From the NCBI GenBank assembly GCA_003220435.1, contig QHSL01000080.1, forward strand, positions 1 through 55,183: DNA of 55,183 nucleotides. The letters are read 5' to 3'. Each line of letters opens with the position of its first letter. Within the stretch, counting starts at the first letter, position 1. A program made the translations under genes and the position numbers. This document shows, in pieces, positions 19,290-27,768 of the stretch. This DNA comes from Candidatus Rokuibacteriota bacterium. GTDB taxonomy: Bacteria; Methylomirabilota; Methylomirabilia; Rokubacteriales; CSP1-6. Under the pieces are notes generated by a model. That model was not told where the DNA came from. It was given only the letters and a program-made list of their open reading frames with translations, and searched no databases.

Positions 19290-20159
19290 ATGTCCTGGAA
19301 AAATCCCCAATACCTCATCGAGACCGAGTGGCTCGCGGCGCACCTCGACGACCCGGCGCTGCGCGTGCTGGAGTGCACGACCATCCTCCATCCGCTCGCC
19401 GGCGGCGGCTACAAGGCCGAGTCCGGGCGCGCGGCGTGGGCCGCCGGCCACATCCCGCGGAGCGGATTCGCCGACCTGACCGACGACCTCTGCGACCGCT
19501 CCTCGCCGCTGCTTTACATGATGCCCACGGCGGAGCAGATGGCGCCGTCGATGGCACAGCTGGGCGTGGGCGAGGGCACGCGTGTCGTCCTCTACGACCG
19601 CGCGGTGAACATGTGGGCGGCGCGGGTCTGGTGGATGCTGCGCGCGGTGGGCTTCGATCAGGCGGCGGTGCTGAACGGCGGCTGGCGCAAATGGACGCAC
19701 GAGAATCGGCCGACCTCGACCGAGCCGTGCGCGTATCCGCCGGGGCGTTTCGTCGCGCGGCCGCGGCCCGCGCTGTTCGTGGGTAAGAGCACGGTGCTCG
19801 CTTCTCTCGGGGACCGTGCCACGTGCGTGCTCAATGCGCTCTCGGAGGAGCAGCACCGCGGCGCGGGAGGAGTCGCCTATGGGCGGCCCGGCCGTATCGC
19901 CGGCAGCCGCAACGTCCCGGCCCGGTCGCTGGTCGATCCGACGACGCACGCCTATCTGCCGGCCGACGTCATGCGCGAGCGGTTCACCGAGGCCGGCGTG
20001 CTCGGCGCCGGCCGGGTGATCACCTATTGCGGCGGTGGGATCGCCGCCAGCAGCGACGCGTTCGTCCTCACGCTGCTCGGCCACGAGAACGTCGCGGTGT
20101 ACGACGCCTCACTCTCCGAGTGGGCCGCCGACCCGTCGCTGCCGATGGAGACGGGGTAG
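19290..20159 (+). CDS. sulfurtransferase with two rhodanese domains
   Basis: 289 aa. The N-terminal inactive rhodanese domain (about 1-140) includes AAGHIPRSGFADL and VVLYDRAVNMWAARVWWMLR. The C-terminal catalytic domain has RPGRIAGSRNVPARSLVDP and the active-site loop TYCGGGIAASSDAF, with the persulfide-forming Cys. The length is typical for thiosulfate or 3-mercaptopyruvate sulfurtransferases. The loop CGGGIAAS fits the thiosulfate type better than the CGxGVTA of mercaptopyruvate enzymes, though not decisively. No signal peptide, so cytoplasmic. Confidence 0.87.
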   Translation: MSWKNPQYLIETEWLAAHLDDPALRVLECTTILHPLAGGGYKAESGRAAWAAGHIPRSGFADLTDDLCDRSSPLLYMMPTAEQMAPSMAQLGVGEGTRVVLYDRAVNMWAARVWWMLRAVGFDQAAVLNGGWRKWTHENRPTSTEPCAYPPGRFVARPRPALFVGKSTVLASLGDRATCVLNALSEEQHRGAGGVAYGRPGRIAGSRNVPARSLVDPTTHAYLPADVMRERFTEAGVLGAGRVITYCGGGIAASSDAFVLTLLGHENVAVYDASLSEWAADPSLPMETG

Positions 20160-20271
20160 CGTCGCGCCGCCCGTTCAGTTGGGGGATAATGCGGTTCGTG
20201 TCGACCCTTCACCGATCACCACGCGAGCCGAGCAGGGTCGGCAATCCCTCGCCGATGAGAAGGAGCACCCC

Positions 20272-20940
20272 ATGACGACGAAGAAGGGCACCGGGCTCTT
20301 GATGGTCTGGACTGACGTGCCGTCGGACAAGGAGAAGGAGTTCAATCGCTGGTACAACGAGGAGCACCTGGCGGAGCGGCTCTCGGTGCCGGGCTTCTTG
20401 AGCGCCGCGCGTTACGAGGCCGTCAAGGGCGGGCCGAAGCACCTGGCGATCTACGAGCTCGAGAACGCCGCGGTGATGGAGACCGCGGCGTACAAGAAGG
20501 TGTCGAACAATCCGACGCCGTGGACGCAGCGCACGGGACCGCAAGCGATCGGGACCAACTTCATTCGCAACATCTATACGATGATCCATCCGCGCGCGCT
20601 CTCGCCGGCGGCCGCGGCGAGCGGGATGGCCCCGGCGCTGCAGATCGGGCGCATGGACGTTCCGCTGGAGGTCGACGCGGCGTTCAACGACTGGTACAAC
20701 ACGATCTACGTGCCGAACTACGAGAAGGTGCCGGGCGTGATCCGCGGCCGGCGCTATCGCGCGGTGGTGGGCACGCCGACGTACCTCACGCTCTACGAGT
20801 TCGAGCATCCCAAGGTGTCCGAGAGCGCCGAATGGCTCGCCCAGCGCGACGCGTCCCCGGTGACCGAGCGCATCCGGCCGCACATGAAGCACACCAAAGG
20901 CTCGCCGGGCGTCTGGGTCAAGACGTTTGAGCTGAAGTAG
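20272..20940 (+). CDS. duplicated dimeric alpha/beta-barrel (EthD/ABM-like) protein, function unknown
   Basis: About 222 aa. ATG 20272 has AGGAG upstream and begins a clean N-terminus (MTTKKGTGLLMVWTDVPSDK). Two ferredoxin-like repeats are visible: EFNRWYNEEHLAERLSVPGF with HLAIYELEN, and AAFNDWYNTIYVPNYEKVPG with YLTLYEFEH. Each carries the WYN motif and a His or Tyr near the expected active-site position. Such folds occur in small oxygenases, EthD-like proteins and DUF4286-type proteins. A SDR gene follows 63 bases later. No signal peptide. The reaction is not assignable. Confidence 0.7.
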   Translation: MTTKKGTGLLMVWTDVPSDKEKEFNRWYNEEHLAERLSVPGFLSAARYEAVKGGPKHLAIYELENAAVMETAAYKKVSNNPTPWTQRTGPQAIGTNFIRNIYTMIHPRALSPAAAASGMAPALQIGRMDVPLEVDAAFNDWYNTIYVPNYEKVPGVIRGRRYRAVVGTPTYLTLYEFEHPKVSESAEWLAQRDASPVTERIRPHMKHTKGSPGVWVKTFELK

Positions 20941-21003
20941 GAGCTGAGCGGCGTCGCGTCGCGAGGCGACACTTCAAAGGCTCGAAGAGGGGAGCGGAGC
21001 GCC

Positions 21004-21753
21004 ATGCGGCTCAAGGACACGGTCGTCATCGTCACAGGCGGCGCCCGAGGTATCGGGCGCGCGTATGGTCTGGCCGTGGCGGCGGAGGGTGCCAAGGTCG
21101 TGGTGGCGGACGTCGCCGACGGCAAGCCCGCCCTCAAGGAGATCGAAGGCCTCGGTGCCCAGGCGCTGGTGGTCGAGTGCGACGTGTCGAGCGAGCCGGA
21201 CACGCTGCGCCTGGCCACCGAGACGCTCGCCCGGTTCGGTCGCATCGACGTCCTGGTGAACAACGCGGCGCTCTACGGCCCGCTCAAGCGCCGGCCGTTC
21301 ATGGAGATTCCGATCGAGGAGTGGGACCGGGTCATGGCGGTTAACCTGCGCGGGCTCTTCCTGTGCGCACGCGCGGTGTTCCCGGCGATGAAGGCGCAGG
21401 GCAAGGGCAAGATCATCAACATCGCGTCCGGGACGTTCTTCAAGGGCGTGCCGCACTACATCCACTACACGACGTCCAAGGGCGGCGTGGTCGGGTTCAC
21501 GCGCTCGCTCGCCCGCGAGCTCGGCGACTTCGGCATCCGCGTGAACGCGATCGCGCCCGGGTTCACATTGAGCGGTGAGAACGAGAAGAACATGCCGGAA
21601 GCGGGACGCGAGGCAAACGTCCGGTCGCGGATGCTGAAGCGCGCCGAGGTACCGGGCGACGTCGTGGGGACGCTGGTCTTCCTCGCGTCCGACGACAGCG
21701 ACTTCATCACCGGCCAGACCATCGTCGTCGACGGCGGCAGCACGGTTCACTGA
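21004..21753 (+). CDS. short-chain dehydrogenase/reductase (classical SDR)
   Basis: 249 aa. The cofactor motif is IVTGGARGIGRAYGLAVA. NNAA follows strand 4, and the catalytic Ser/Tyr/Lys are in NIASGTFFKG and HYTTSKGG. The C-terminus FITGQTIVVDGGS is typical of FabG-like enzymes. GAGGGGAG about 10 bases upstream is a good ribosome site. The substrate is unknown. It may share a transcript with the alpha/beta-barrel gene before it. A strong palindrome (21758) lies directly after its stop. Confidence 0.87.
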   Translation: MRLKDTVVIVTGGARGIGRAYGLAVAAEGAKVVVADVADGKPALKEIEGLGAQALVVECDVSSEPDTLRLATETLARFGRIDVLVNNAALYGPLKRRPFMEIPIEEWDRVMAVNLRGLFLCARAVFPAMKAQGKGKIINIASGTFFKGVPHYIHYTTSKGGVVGFTRSLARELGDFGIRVNAIAPGFTLSGENEKNMPEAGREANVRSRMLKRAEVPGDVVGTLVFLASDDSDFITGQTIVVDGGSTVH

Positions 21754-21757
21754 ATTA

Positions 21758-21784
21758 CATGGGGGGCCTCGAGGGCCCCCCATG
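21758..21784. terminator. perfect GC-rich palindrome, probable bidirectional terminator
   Basis: CATGGGGGGCC and GGCCCCCCATG pair as 11-bp arms around a TCGAG centre. The hairpin sits 5 bases after the SDR stop and 53 bases from the stop of the convergent anti-sigma gene. There is no T-run. A near copy of its core occurs at 52009-52031. Confidence 0.6.
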
Positions 21785-21836
21785 CCCCCCCGCGCTCGGA
21801 AGCGCCCCGGCGGAGCCGTGGCGCTCCCCTGCGGAC

Positions 21837-22541
21837 TTACTGAGCCAGGACGGGGTCGGTCGCGCGGCGGACGCGGACGAAGTAGTCCTTGAAGCGCTCC
21901 GCGTCCTCCGCGGAGACCATGTCGGACACCAGGAAGCACGCCAGGTCGCCCTGCCGCCACACCCAGGTCGAGAACCCTTCGTCGCGCAGGAGCGCCGGGC
22001 GATATCGACTCTGACCCCGCTCGATCGGAACGCGCCAGCGGTCGAGGATCGCCATGCCGGGGAACGGCAGCACGACGTAGGTCAGGAGGTGGCCGTCGCC
22101 GTCTCGGTAGTAGAGCGCCATCCCGCGGCGCTCGTCGAGGTACACCGGCTCCGCGCCCACGAACACCAGGGCGTCGTCACCCGCGAAGACCTGCCGCAGA
22201 CCGATGCCCGACTCTTGCGTGAGCCAGGGGAGCGCCGCCGGGATGACCTGCGAGTGCCGGGAGCCCCACATGAGCGTGCGCGTGTGCTCGGCCACGACCG
22301 AGCGCACCAGCTGCTCCGTCGGGTGGACGAACCGCGGCAGCATCGGCATGAACACGAGCCCCAGCACCAGGGCAGTGGCGGCGGCCGCCAGAACGGGCGA
22401 GAGCCACGGCGTCGAGCGGCGCGCGGGAGCGGCCGCCGCGGCGACGGCCGCCCGCACGTGCGTCGGCGCCGTGTGGCGCGGCAGCTCCGCGCGAAGGCGG
22501 GCGCCCAGGCTCTCGTCCGACTCGTAGGGGGGTGGGGTCAT
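21837..22541 (-). CDS. probable membrane-anchored anti-sigma factor
   Basis: 234 aa. A short cytoplasmic N-terminus (MTPPPYESDESLGARLRAEL) and an Ala-rich stretch lead to one membrane helix (PWLSPVLAAAATALVLGLVF), then a periplasmic domain of about 150 residues ending VRRATDPVLAQ. The frame is open upstream, but ATG 22541 overlaps the stop of the ECF sigma gene (ATGA), the normal arrangement for a sigma/anti-sigma pair. No zinc-binding HxxxCxxC (ZAS) motif is seen, so the anti-sigma role rests on topology and context. Confidence 0.65.
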   Translation of the reverse strand: MTPPPYESDESLGARLRAELPRHTAPTHVRAAVAAAAAPARRSTPWLSPVLAAAATALVLGLVFMPMLPRFVHPTEQLVRSVVAEHTRTLMWGSRHSQVIPAALPWLTQESGIGLRQVFAGDDALVFVGAEPVYLDERRGMALYYRDGDGHLLTYVVLPFPGMAILDRWRVPIERGQSRYRPALLRDEGFSTWVWRQGDLACFLVSDMVSAEDAERFKDYFVRVRRATDPVLAQ

Positions 22542-23062
22542 TCCTTGGCGTAGTCGCGCAGCAGGCCGCGCAACCGCTCCTTCGCTCTGAAGATCCGCGA
22601 CTTGACCGTCCCGACCGGACAGGCCAGCACGCGGGCCACGTCTTCGAGCGCCATCCCTTCGACTTCCGCGAGCAAGAGCACCGTGCGGAACTCTTCGGGG
22701 AGGCGCCGCAGCGCGCGCTCGAGGTCGGTGTGGGCCTCGACGGCACTGCTCGATTCCTCTGGCGCGTCGTGAAACATCGGAACGTCCCAGGTCGGAACGC
22801 CATCCTCGGCGAGCGCGGATTCCCGCTCGCGGAGCCGATAGAACGTCAAGAATGTGTTCCTCAGAATTTGAAACAGCCAGGCCCGGAGGTGGGTTCCCGG
22901 CTGGAACCGGTGGGAAAACCGGAAGGCCCGGAGGTAGGTTTCCTGGACGAGGTCGTCCGCCTCCGGAGGGTTCCGGGTCAAGTACATCGCGAAATTGTAG
23001 AGAGCGTCGAGGTGCTCGAGCGCCGCGCGCTGGAAGTCGCCGGAGGCCACGGCCTCGCTCAA
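22538..23062 (-). CDS. ECF-type RNA polymerase sigma factor
   Basis: 174 aa. Region 2 includes NFAMYLTRNPPEADDLVQET and YLRAFRFSHRFQ, with the -10 binding helix RAWLFQILRNTFLTFYR. Region 4 has LRRLPEEFRTVLLLAEVEGM and the helix-turn-helix CPVGTVKSRIFRAKERLRGL. Start TTG 23062 overlaps the folK stop (TTGA); GTG 23050 is an alternative. It is encoded directly before the membrane anti-sigma candidate, so it likely answers an envelope signal. It ends a long biosynthetic operon rather than standing alone. Confidence 0.87.
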   Translation of the reverse strand: MSEAVASGDFQRAALEHLDALYNFAMYLTRNPPEADDLVQETYLRAFRFSHRFQPGTHLRAWLFQILRNTFLTFYRLRERESALAEDGVPTWDVPMFHDAPEESSSAVEAHTDLERALRRLPEEFRTVLLLAEVEGMALEDVARVLACPVGTVKSRIFRAKERLRGLLRDYAKE

Positions 23063-23607
23063 TCCTCGAACCAGTGCGCCGGGTAGTCGCCGGGGCGCAC
23101 CTCGTGCTCGTCCACGAGCTCGGCCAGCAGGTCGCGCACCGAGCGATAGAACGCCGGGTGCTCCAGCTCGGGCGCCAGGTCCGCCAGCGGGCGCAGGACG
23201 AAGCCGCGCTCGGCCAGCAGCAGGTGGGGAATATGCAGATCGTCGCCCGCACTCACCACCTGGTCGCCGTAGAAGAGAATGTCGATGTCGAGCGTGCGCG
23301 TCGCGAACCGCTGGGCCTCCGGCGTCCCCGGCGGCCGCGTCCGACCGAGGGCCGCCTCGATGGTCTGGATCTCGGCGAGCAGCGCCCGCGGCGCCAGCGT
23401 CGTCTCGACCGCGACCACGCAGTTGAGGTACCAGCGCTGCTCGCCGGCGGTCTGACCCGGCTCGCTCTCCCACGGCTCGGAGTCGTAGAGCGGGGATGCA
23501 GCGAGGAACCGGACGGCCGCGAGCCCGTGGAGCCGCCGCACCGCGGCCCTCAGGACGGCCAGCCGATCGCCGACGTTCGAGCCGAGCGACAGATAGACGC
23601 GCGTCAT
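23059..23607 (-). CDS. folK: 2-amino-4-hydroxy-6-hydroxymethyldihydropteridine diphosphokinase
   Basis: About 182 aa. It transfers pyrophosphate from ATP to hydroxymethyl-dihydropterin in folate synthesis. Typical motifs: VYLSLGSNVGDRLAVLRAAV at the N-terminus, SPLYDSEPW, YLNCVVAVET, ALGRTR, and the substrate-binding RTLDIDILFYGD with its Asp-x-Asp pair, then IPHLLLAERGFVLRPLADLA. ATG 23607 overlaps the folB stop (TGATG); GTG 23610 also overlaps. Directly follows folB, the preceding pathway step. Confidence 0.92.
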   Translation of the reverse strand: MTRVYLSLGSNVGDRLAVLRAAVRRLHGLAAVRFLAASPLYDSEPWESEPGQTAGEQRWYLNCVVAVETTLAPRALLAEIQTIEAALGRTRPPGTPEAQRFATRTLDIDILFYGDQVVSAGDDLHIPHLLLAERGFVLRPLADLAPELEHPAFYRSVRDLLAELVDEHEVRPGDYPAHWFED

Positions 23608-23966
23608 CACCGGGATCGCACGAGCTCGACCGCCGGCGTGCCCACGAGGCCTTCGAGCGGCGGCGTGAGCTTCCGGACGCGCACGCGCACCTGCTGCGCC
23701 GGGAACTCGCGCAGCATCGCCTCCACGATCATGCCGGCCAGTCGCTCGATCAGGTTCACACGGTTCTTGGTGCCGATCTCGACGATTCGCCGGGCGACCA
23801 GACCGTAATCGATGGTCGCGCTCACCTGGTCCGACACCATCGCGGACGTGAGATCCACCGCCAGCTCCACGTCCACCGAGAACCAGGCGCCCACGACCTG
23901 TTCGGCGCGCGTCAGCCCGTGCCGACCGTAGAAGCGCACGTCCTCGAGCAGGAGCTTGTCGGCCAT
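23607..23966 (-). CDS. folB: dihydroneopterin aldolase
   Basis: 119 aa, the family's usual length. It cleaves dihydroneopterin to hydroxymethyl-dihydropterin and glycolaldehyde. Motifs: LLLEDVRFYGRHGLTRAEQ with the conserved Tyr-Gly-x-His-Gly, ATIDYGLVARRIVEIG, and LIERLAGMIVEAMLREF containing the substrate-binding Glu. The active-site Lys is in VRVRKLTPPL. ATG 23966 overlaps the preceding FAH-family stop (ATGA). Confidence 0.9.
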   Translation of the reverse strand: MADKLLLEDVRFYGRHGLTRAEQVVGAWFSVDVELAVDLTSAMVSDQVSATIDYGLVARRIVEIGTKNRVNLIERLAGMIVEAMLREFPAQQVRVRVRKLTPPLEGLVGTPAVELVRSR

Positions 23967-24719
23967 CAGAGCCTCACGACGCTGTTTTTTAGAATTCCGA
24001 TCCCCTCGATCCTCACTTCCACGCGATCACCCGGCTCGAGCGAGCCCGCGCCGGTCCGGGTGCCGGTCGCGATCACGTCGCCGGGCAGGAGCGTCATGAT
24101 CCGGGAAATGCTCGCCACGATCTCCTCGACTGGAACGACCAGCTCCTTCGTTGACGACGCCTGGCGGAGCTCGCCGTTGACGTACGCTTCGACCGCCACC
24201 GCGTTGGGGTCGATGTCGGTCGCGATGCACGGCCCGATCGGACAGAAGGAGTCGAAGCCCTTGGCGCGCATGGGCAGTCCCCGCAATTCGAGGTCGCGCG
24301 CGGTCACGTCGTTGAGACAGGTGTAGCCCAGCACGTAGTCGCGCACCCGCGGCGGGCACGTTGCGGCACCGGCGCTTGATGACGACGGCGAGCTCGGCCT
24401 GATGCTCCACCTGTTGGCTGGCCGGCGGGTAGATGATTGGATCGTCCGGGCCGACGATCGCGCTGGCCGGCTTCAAGAAGAAGCGGGCCTCCTCCGGAAC
24501 GGTCCACCCGAGCTCGGCGGCGCGCTTCTGGAAATTGAACGACGCTCCCACGATCTTGGACGGGAGCGTCGGCGCCAGCAGCACCGTGTGCTTGAGGGGG
24601 ACCCGGCGGCGTCCTCGGCGGAAGAGAGTCCACGGCGTCCCCGAGTACTCGACGACGTTGGACCCCTCGAGCACTCCGTGGCGCGTCCGGCCATCGACCT
24701 TGAAGCGCACGATCTGCAT
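23966..24719 (-). pseudogene. fumarylacetoacetate hydrolase (FAH)-family gene, interrupted by a 1-base frameshift
   Basis: The N-terminal part starts at ATG 24719 (MQIVRFKVDGRTRHGVLEGS) and runs through KIVGASFNFQKRAAEL, PASQQVEHQAELAVVIKRR and RNVPAA. The C-terminal part, in the next frame, starts at VRDYVLGYTCLNDVTARDLE and holds KGFDSFCPIGPCI, GDVIATGTRTGAGSLEPGD and a normal end. Joining them needs loss of one G from the GGG run at 24346-24348 (CCC on the plus strand). The restored protein of about 250 aa is a normal FAH-family hydrolase/isomerase with the metal-binding E and D positions. Recent mutation or sequence error. Confidence 0.8.
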
Positions 24720-24728
24720 GGCGGCCTG

Positions 24729-25583
24729 TCACGCCAGGCCGAGGACGTCCGCCATCGAGTAGAGTCCCGGCGCGCGCCCGGCCACGAAGCGGGCGCCCCG
24801 CAGCGCGCCCCGCGCGAAGGTGTCGCGGCTGTGGGCCTTGAGCACCAGCTCGATGCGCTCGCCCAGGGTGCCGAACGAGACGGTGTGCTCGCCGACCACG
24901 TCGCCCGAGCGCAGAGAGAGAATCCCGATCTCCTGCTTCGGCCGCTCGCCCGGTACCCCCTGGCGGCCGTAGACGGCCACCTGACGCAGGTCGCGTCCGA
25001 GGGCGCCGGCGACGATCTCGGCCATGTGGAGCGCCGTGCCGCTGGGGGCGTCCTTCTTGAAGCGGTGGTGCGTCTCGGTGATCTCGACGTCGTACTCGTC
25101 GCCGAGCGCCCGGGCCATGCTGGCGAGGAGCTTGAACGCGACGTTCGTCGCGACTGACATGTTCGGCGAGAGCACGATCGCGGTTCGGCGGGCCAGGTCC
25201 ACGATCTCGGCGCGCTGCGACGGGCTGAAGCCGGTGGTGCCGATCACCGCGCGCGCGCCGCTCTGCGCGGCCAGCCGCAGGTGCGCCAGCGAGGCCTCGG
25301 GCACGGAGAACTCGATCAGGATCCGGTCGCGGGATATCGTCAGGCCGGCGTCGTCACCGACGGCGACGCCGAGCTTCCCGACGCCCGCGAGCTCGCCGGC
25401 GTCGCGCCCGAGCGACGCGTGGCCGGGCGCCTCGAGGGCGGCGACCAGACGCAGCTGCGGGGTGTCGCTCAAGCACGCGATGATGCGGCCGCCCATGCGG
25501 CCGGCCGCGCCGGCGACGACGATATCGGCCTCCGGGCGCGGCGGCGCGCTCCCACTCGGGGATGTCTCCCCGCCGGCAACCAT
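24729..25583 (-). CDS. dapB: 4-hydroxy-tetrahydrodipicolinate reductase
   Basis: 284 aa. Reduces hydroxy-tetrahydrodipicolinate in lysine/diaminopimelate synthesis. The cofactor motif is IVVAGAAGRMGGRIIACL, followed by IEFSVPEA and VIGTTGFS. The active-site signature is EITETHHRFKKDAPSGTAL, with the His pair, catalytic Lys and substrate-binding Gly-Thr. The first 18 residues are a poorly conserved leader, so the true start could lie a little later. Twelve bases separate it from dapA. Confidence 0.93.
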   Translation of the reverse strand: MVAGGETSPSGSAPPRPEADIVVAGAAGRMGGRIIACLSDTPQLRLVAALEAPGHASLGRDAGELAGVGKLGVAVGDDAGLTISRDRILIEFSVPEASLAHLRLAAQSGARAVIGTTGFSPSQRAEIVDLARRTAIVLSPNMSVATNVAFKLLASMARALGDEYDVEITETHHRFKKDAPSGTALHMAEIVAGALGRDLRQVAVYGRQGVPGERPKQEIGILSLRSGDVVGEHTVSFGTLGERIELVLKAHSRDTFARGALRGARFVAGRAPGLYSMADVLGLA

Positions 25584-25595
25584 CAGTCTATCCGG

Positions 25596-26486
25596 CTACT
25601 TGACGAGGGCGTACGCCTTGAGGATGGCGCGCAGCTTCTCGCGATTGGCGTCGCTCATGCGGCACATCGGGAGCCGAAACTCCGGCTCGATCATGCCGGC
25701 CATCGCCATCGCCTCTTTGATCGGGATGGGGTTGGTCTCGAGGAACGCCGCCCGCGCGAGCGGGAAGAGCCGGTAGTGGAGCTCGCGCGCCCGCTTCCAG
25801 TCACCGTCGAGCGCCGCGTGCACCATCTCGGATGTCTCGCGCGGCAGGATGTTCGCGATGACCGAGATGACGCCGCTGCCGCCGATGGCCAGCAGCGGCA
25901 GCGTGATGTTGTCGTCGCCGGAGAGCACCGAGAAGTCGGGCCCGCACGCCTGGATCACATGGCTCATCTGGTCGAGCGAGCCGGACGCCTCCTTCACGCC
26001 GACGATGTTCCGGACGTCGCGGGCGAGACGGGCGAGCGTGTCGGTTTCCACGTTCACCGCGGTGCGGCTCTGGATGTTGTAGGCGACGATCGGGATCGCG
26101 ACCGATTCGGCCACCGCGCGGTAGTGGCGGTAGAGCCCTTCCTGCGTCGGCTTGTTGTAGTACGGGTTGACGACCAGGGCGCCGTTCGCGCCCGCGCGCT
26201 CCGCGTGCTTCGTGAGGTCGATCGCCTCGCTCGTCGAGTTGGAGCCGGTGCCGGCCACGACCTTGATCCGACCGCGCGCGGCCTCGATGACGGTCTCGAC
26301 CACGCGCTTGTGCTCGTCGTGGTTCAGCGTCGGGGACTCGCCGGTGGTCCCACAGGGGATGAGGCCGTCGGTCCCGTGCGTGACGTGGAGCTCGACCAGC
26401 TCCCGGAGCTTCGCCTCGTCGACCTTGCCGTCCCGGGCGAACGGCGTGACCATCGCGACGAACGAACCCTGGAATGTCTGGCTCAT
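25596..26486 (-). CDS. dapA: 4-hydroxy-tetrahydrodipicolinate synthase
   Basis: 296 aa TIM barrel. Condenses pyruvate with aspartate semialdehyde. Signature segments are GTTGESPTLNHDEHKRVVET, VVNPYYNKPTQEGLYRHYRA with the catalytic Tyr, and NIVGVKEASGSLDQM with the Schiff-base Lys. ATG 26486 overlaps the lysA stop (ATGA). Part of the lysA-dapA-dapB block; the aminotransferase of this route (dapL) is encoded elsewhere in the window. Confidence 0.94.
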   Translation of the reverse strand: MSQTFQGSFVAMVTPFARDGKVDEAKLRELVELHVTHGTDGLIPCGTTGESPTLNHDEHKRVVETVIEAARGRIKVVAGTGSNSTSEAIDLTKHAERAGANGALVVNPYYNKPTQEGLYRHYRAVAESVAIPIVAYNIQSRTAVNVETDTLARLARDVRNIVGVKEASGSLDQMSHVIQACGPDFSVLSGDDNITLPLLAIGGSGVISVIANILPRETSEMVHAALDGDWKRARELHYRLFPLARAAFLETNPIPIKEAMAMAGMIEPEFRLPMCRMSDANREKLRAILKAYALVK

Positions 26487-27733
26487 AGGGTGGTCTCCCC
26501 CGCCACCAGGTCCTCGTACGTTTCCCGGCGGCGCACGATCGTGTAGCGACTGCCGTCCACGAGCACTTCGGCGGCCCGCGGCCGCGTGTTGTAGTTGGAG
26601 GCCATCGCGAACCCGTAGGCGCCCGCGCTCATCAGCGCGACGAGGTCGTCTTCCTCGGCCCTCGGCAGCTCGCGGTCCTTGGCCAGGAAGTCGCCCGACT
26701 CGCAGATCGGCCCCACCACGTCGACCTTCTCGGTGGGCGCCGACCGGCGTCGCTCGTCGACCGGCACGATTTCGTGGTGCGCGTCGTAGAGCGAGGGCCG
26801 GATCAGATCGTTCATGGCCGCGTCGATCACCACGAACTTCTTGGTGCCGGTGTCCTTGCGATAGAGGACCCGCGAGAGGAGCGCGCCGGCGTTGCCGACG
26901 ATGGACCGGCCGGGCTCCAGGAGGACGGTGACGCCGACCTCGCGGAGCGCGGGCAGCAGGAGCATCGCGTACTGCTCCTGCGTCGGCGGGGTCTCGTCGC
27001 GGTAGCGGATACCGAGGCCGCCGCCCACGTCGATCATCCGGACCTCGATCTGCCGCTCGCGCAGGTTCTTCACGAGCCCGACCACGCGCGCGACCGCGTC
27101 GGCGACCGGGGTGGCCTTGGTGAGCTGCGAGCCGATGTGCATGTCGGCGCCGACGACCGAGACACCCTTCAGCGCCGCGGCCTCTTCGTAGACGCGGAGG
27201 GCGTCGGCGTACGGGATGCCGAACTTGGAGGTCTTGAGCCCGGTGGCGATGTAGGGATGCGTCTGGGGATCGACGTCGGGGTTCACGCGGAGCGCGACCG
27301 GCGCGCGCACGCCCATCTCACGCGCGACCTCGTCGAGCACGCGGAGCTCGCTTCGCGACTCGACGTTGAACATGAGAATCTCGGCCTTGAGCGCGTCGCG
27401 CAGCTCTTCGCGGCTCTTGCCGACGCCGGAGAAGATGATCTTCTTCGCCGGAACGCCGGCGCGGAGCGCACGGAACAGCTCGCCGCCCGAGACGATGTCC
27501 GCGCCCGCGCCGGCCTGGGCCAGCACCGACAGGACGCCGAGATTCGAGTTGGCCTTGACCGAGTAGCAGACGATGTGGGGCACGTCGCGGAACGCGCGGT
27601 CGTACGCGGCGAGGCTCTCGAGCAGGGCCGCCTTCGAGTACACGTACGCGGGCGTGCCGACGTCGGCGGCCAGCGTGCGCAGCTCGACCTGCTCGCAGCA
27701 GAGGTGCCCCTCACGGTAGTCGAAATGGGCCAT
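26483..27733 (-). CDS. lysA: diaminopimelate decarboxylase
   Basis: 416 aa. PLP enzyme forming lysine from meso-diaminopimelate. The PLP Lys is in IVCYSVKANSNLGVL. HIGSQLTKATP, IDVGGGLGIRY, EPGRSIVGNAG and ICESGDFLAKDRELP are family landmarks, and YGFAMASNYNTRPRAAEVLV is near the C-terminus. ATG 27733 (MAHFDYREGHLCCEQVEL) matches the usual start; the longer open frame upstream is not conserved-looking. It follows a lipoprotein gene by 35 bases. Confidence 0.94.
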   Translation of the reverse strand: MAHFDYREGHLCCEQVELRTLAADVGTPAYVYSKAALLESLAAYDRAFRDVPHIVCYSVKANSNLGVLSVLAQAGAGADIVSGGELFRALRAGVPAKKIIFSGVGKSREELRDALKAEILMFNVESRSELRVLDEVAREMGVRAPVALRVNPDVDPQTHPYIATGLKTSKFGIPYADALRVYEEAAALKGVSVVGADMHIGSQLTKATPVADAVARVVGLVKNLRERQIEVRMIDVGGGLGIRYRDETPPTQEQYAMLLLPALREVGVTVLLEPGRSIVGNAGALLSRVLYRKDTGTKKFVVIDAAMNDLIRPSLYDAHHEIVPVDERRRSAPTEKVDVVGPICESGDFLAKDRELPRAEEDDLVALMSAGAYGFAMASNYNTRPRAAEVLVDGSRYTIVRRRETYEDLVAGETTL

Positions 27734-27768
27734 GTATCCGTTGTTGGTAGCATTCGCGCCAGATGAAG

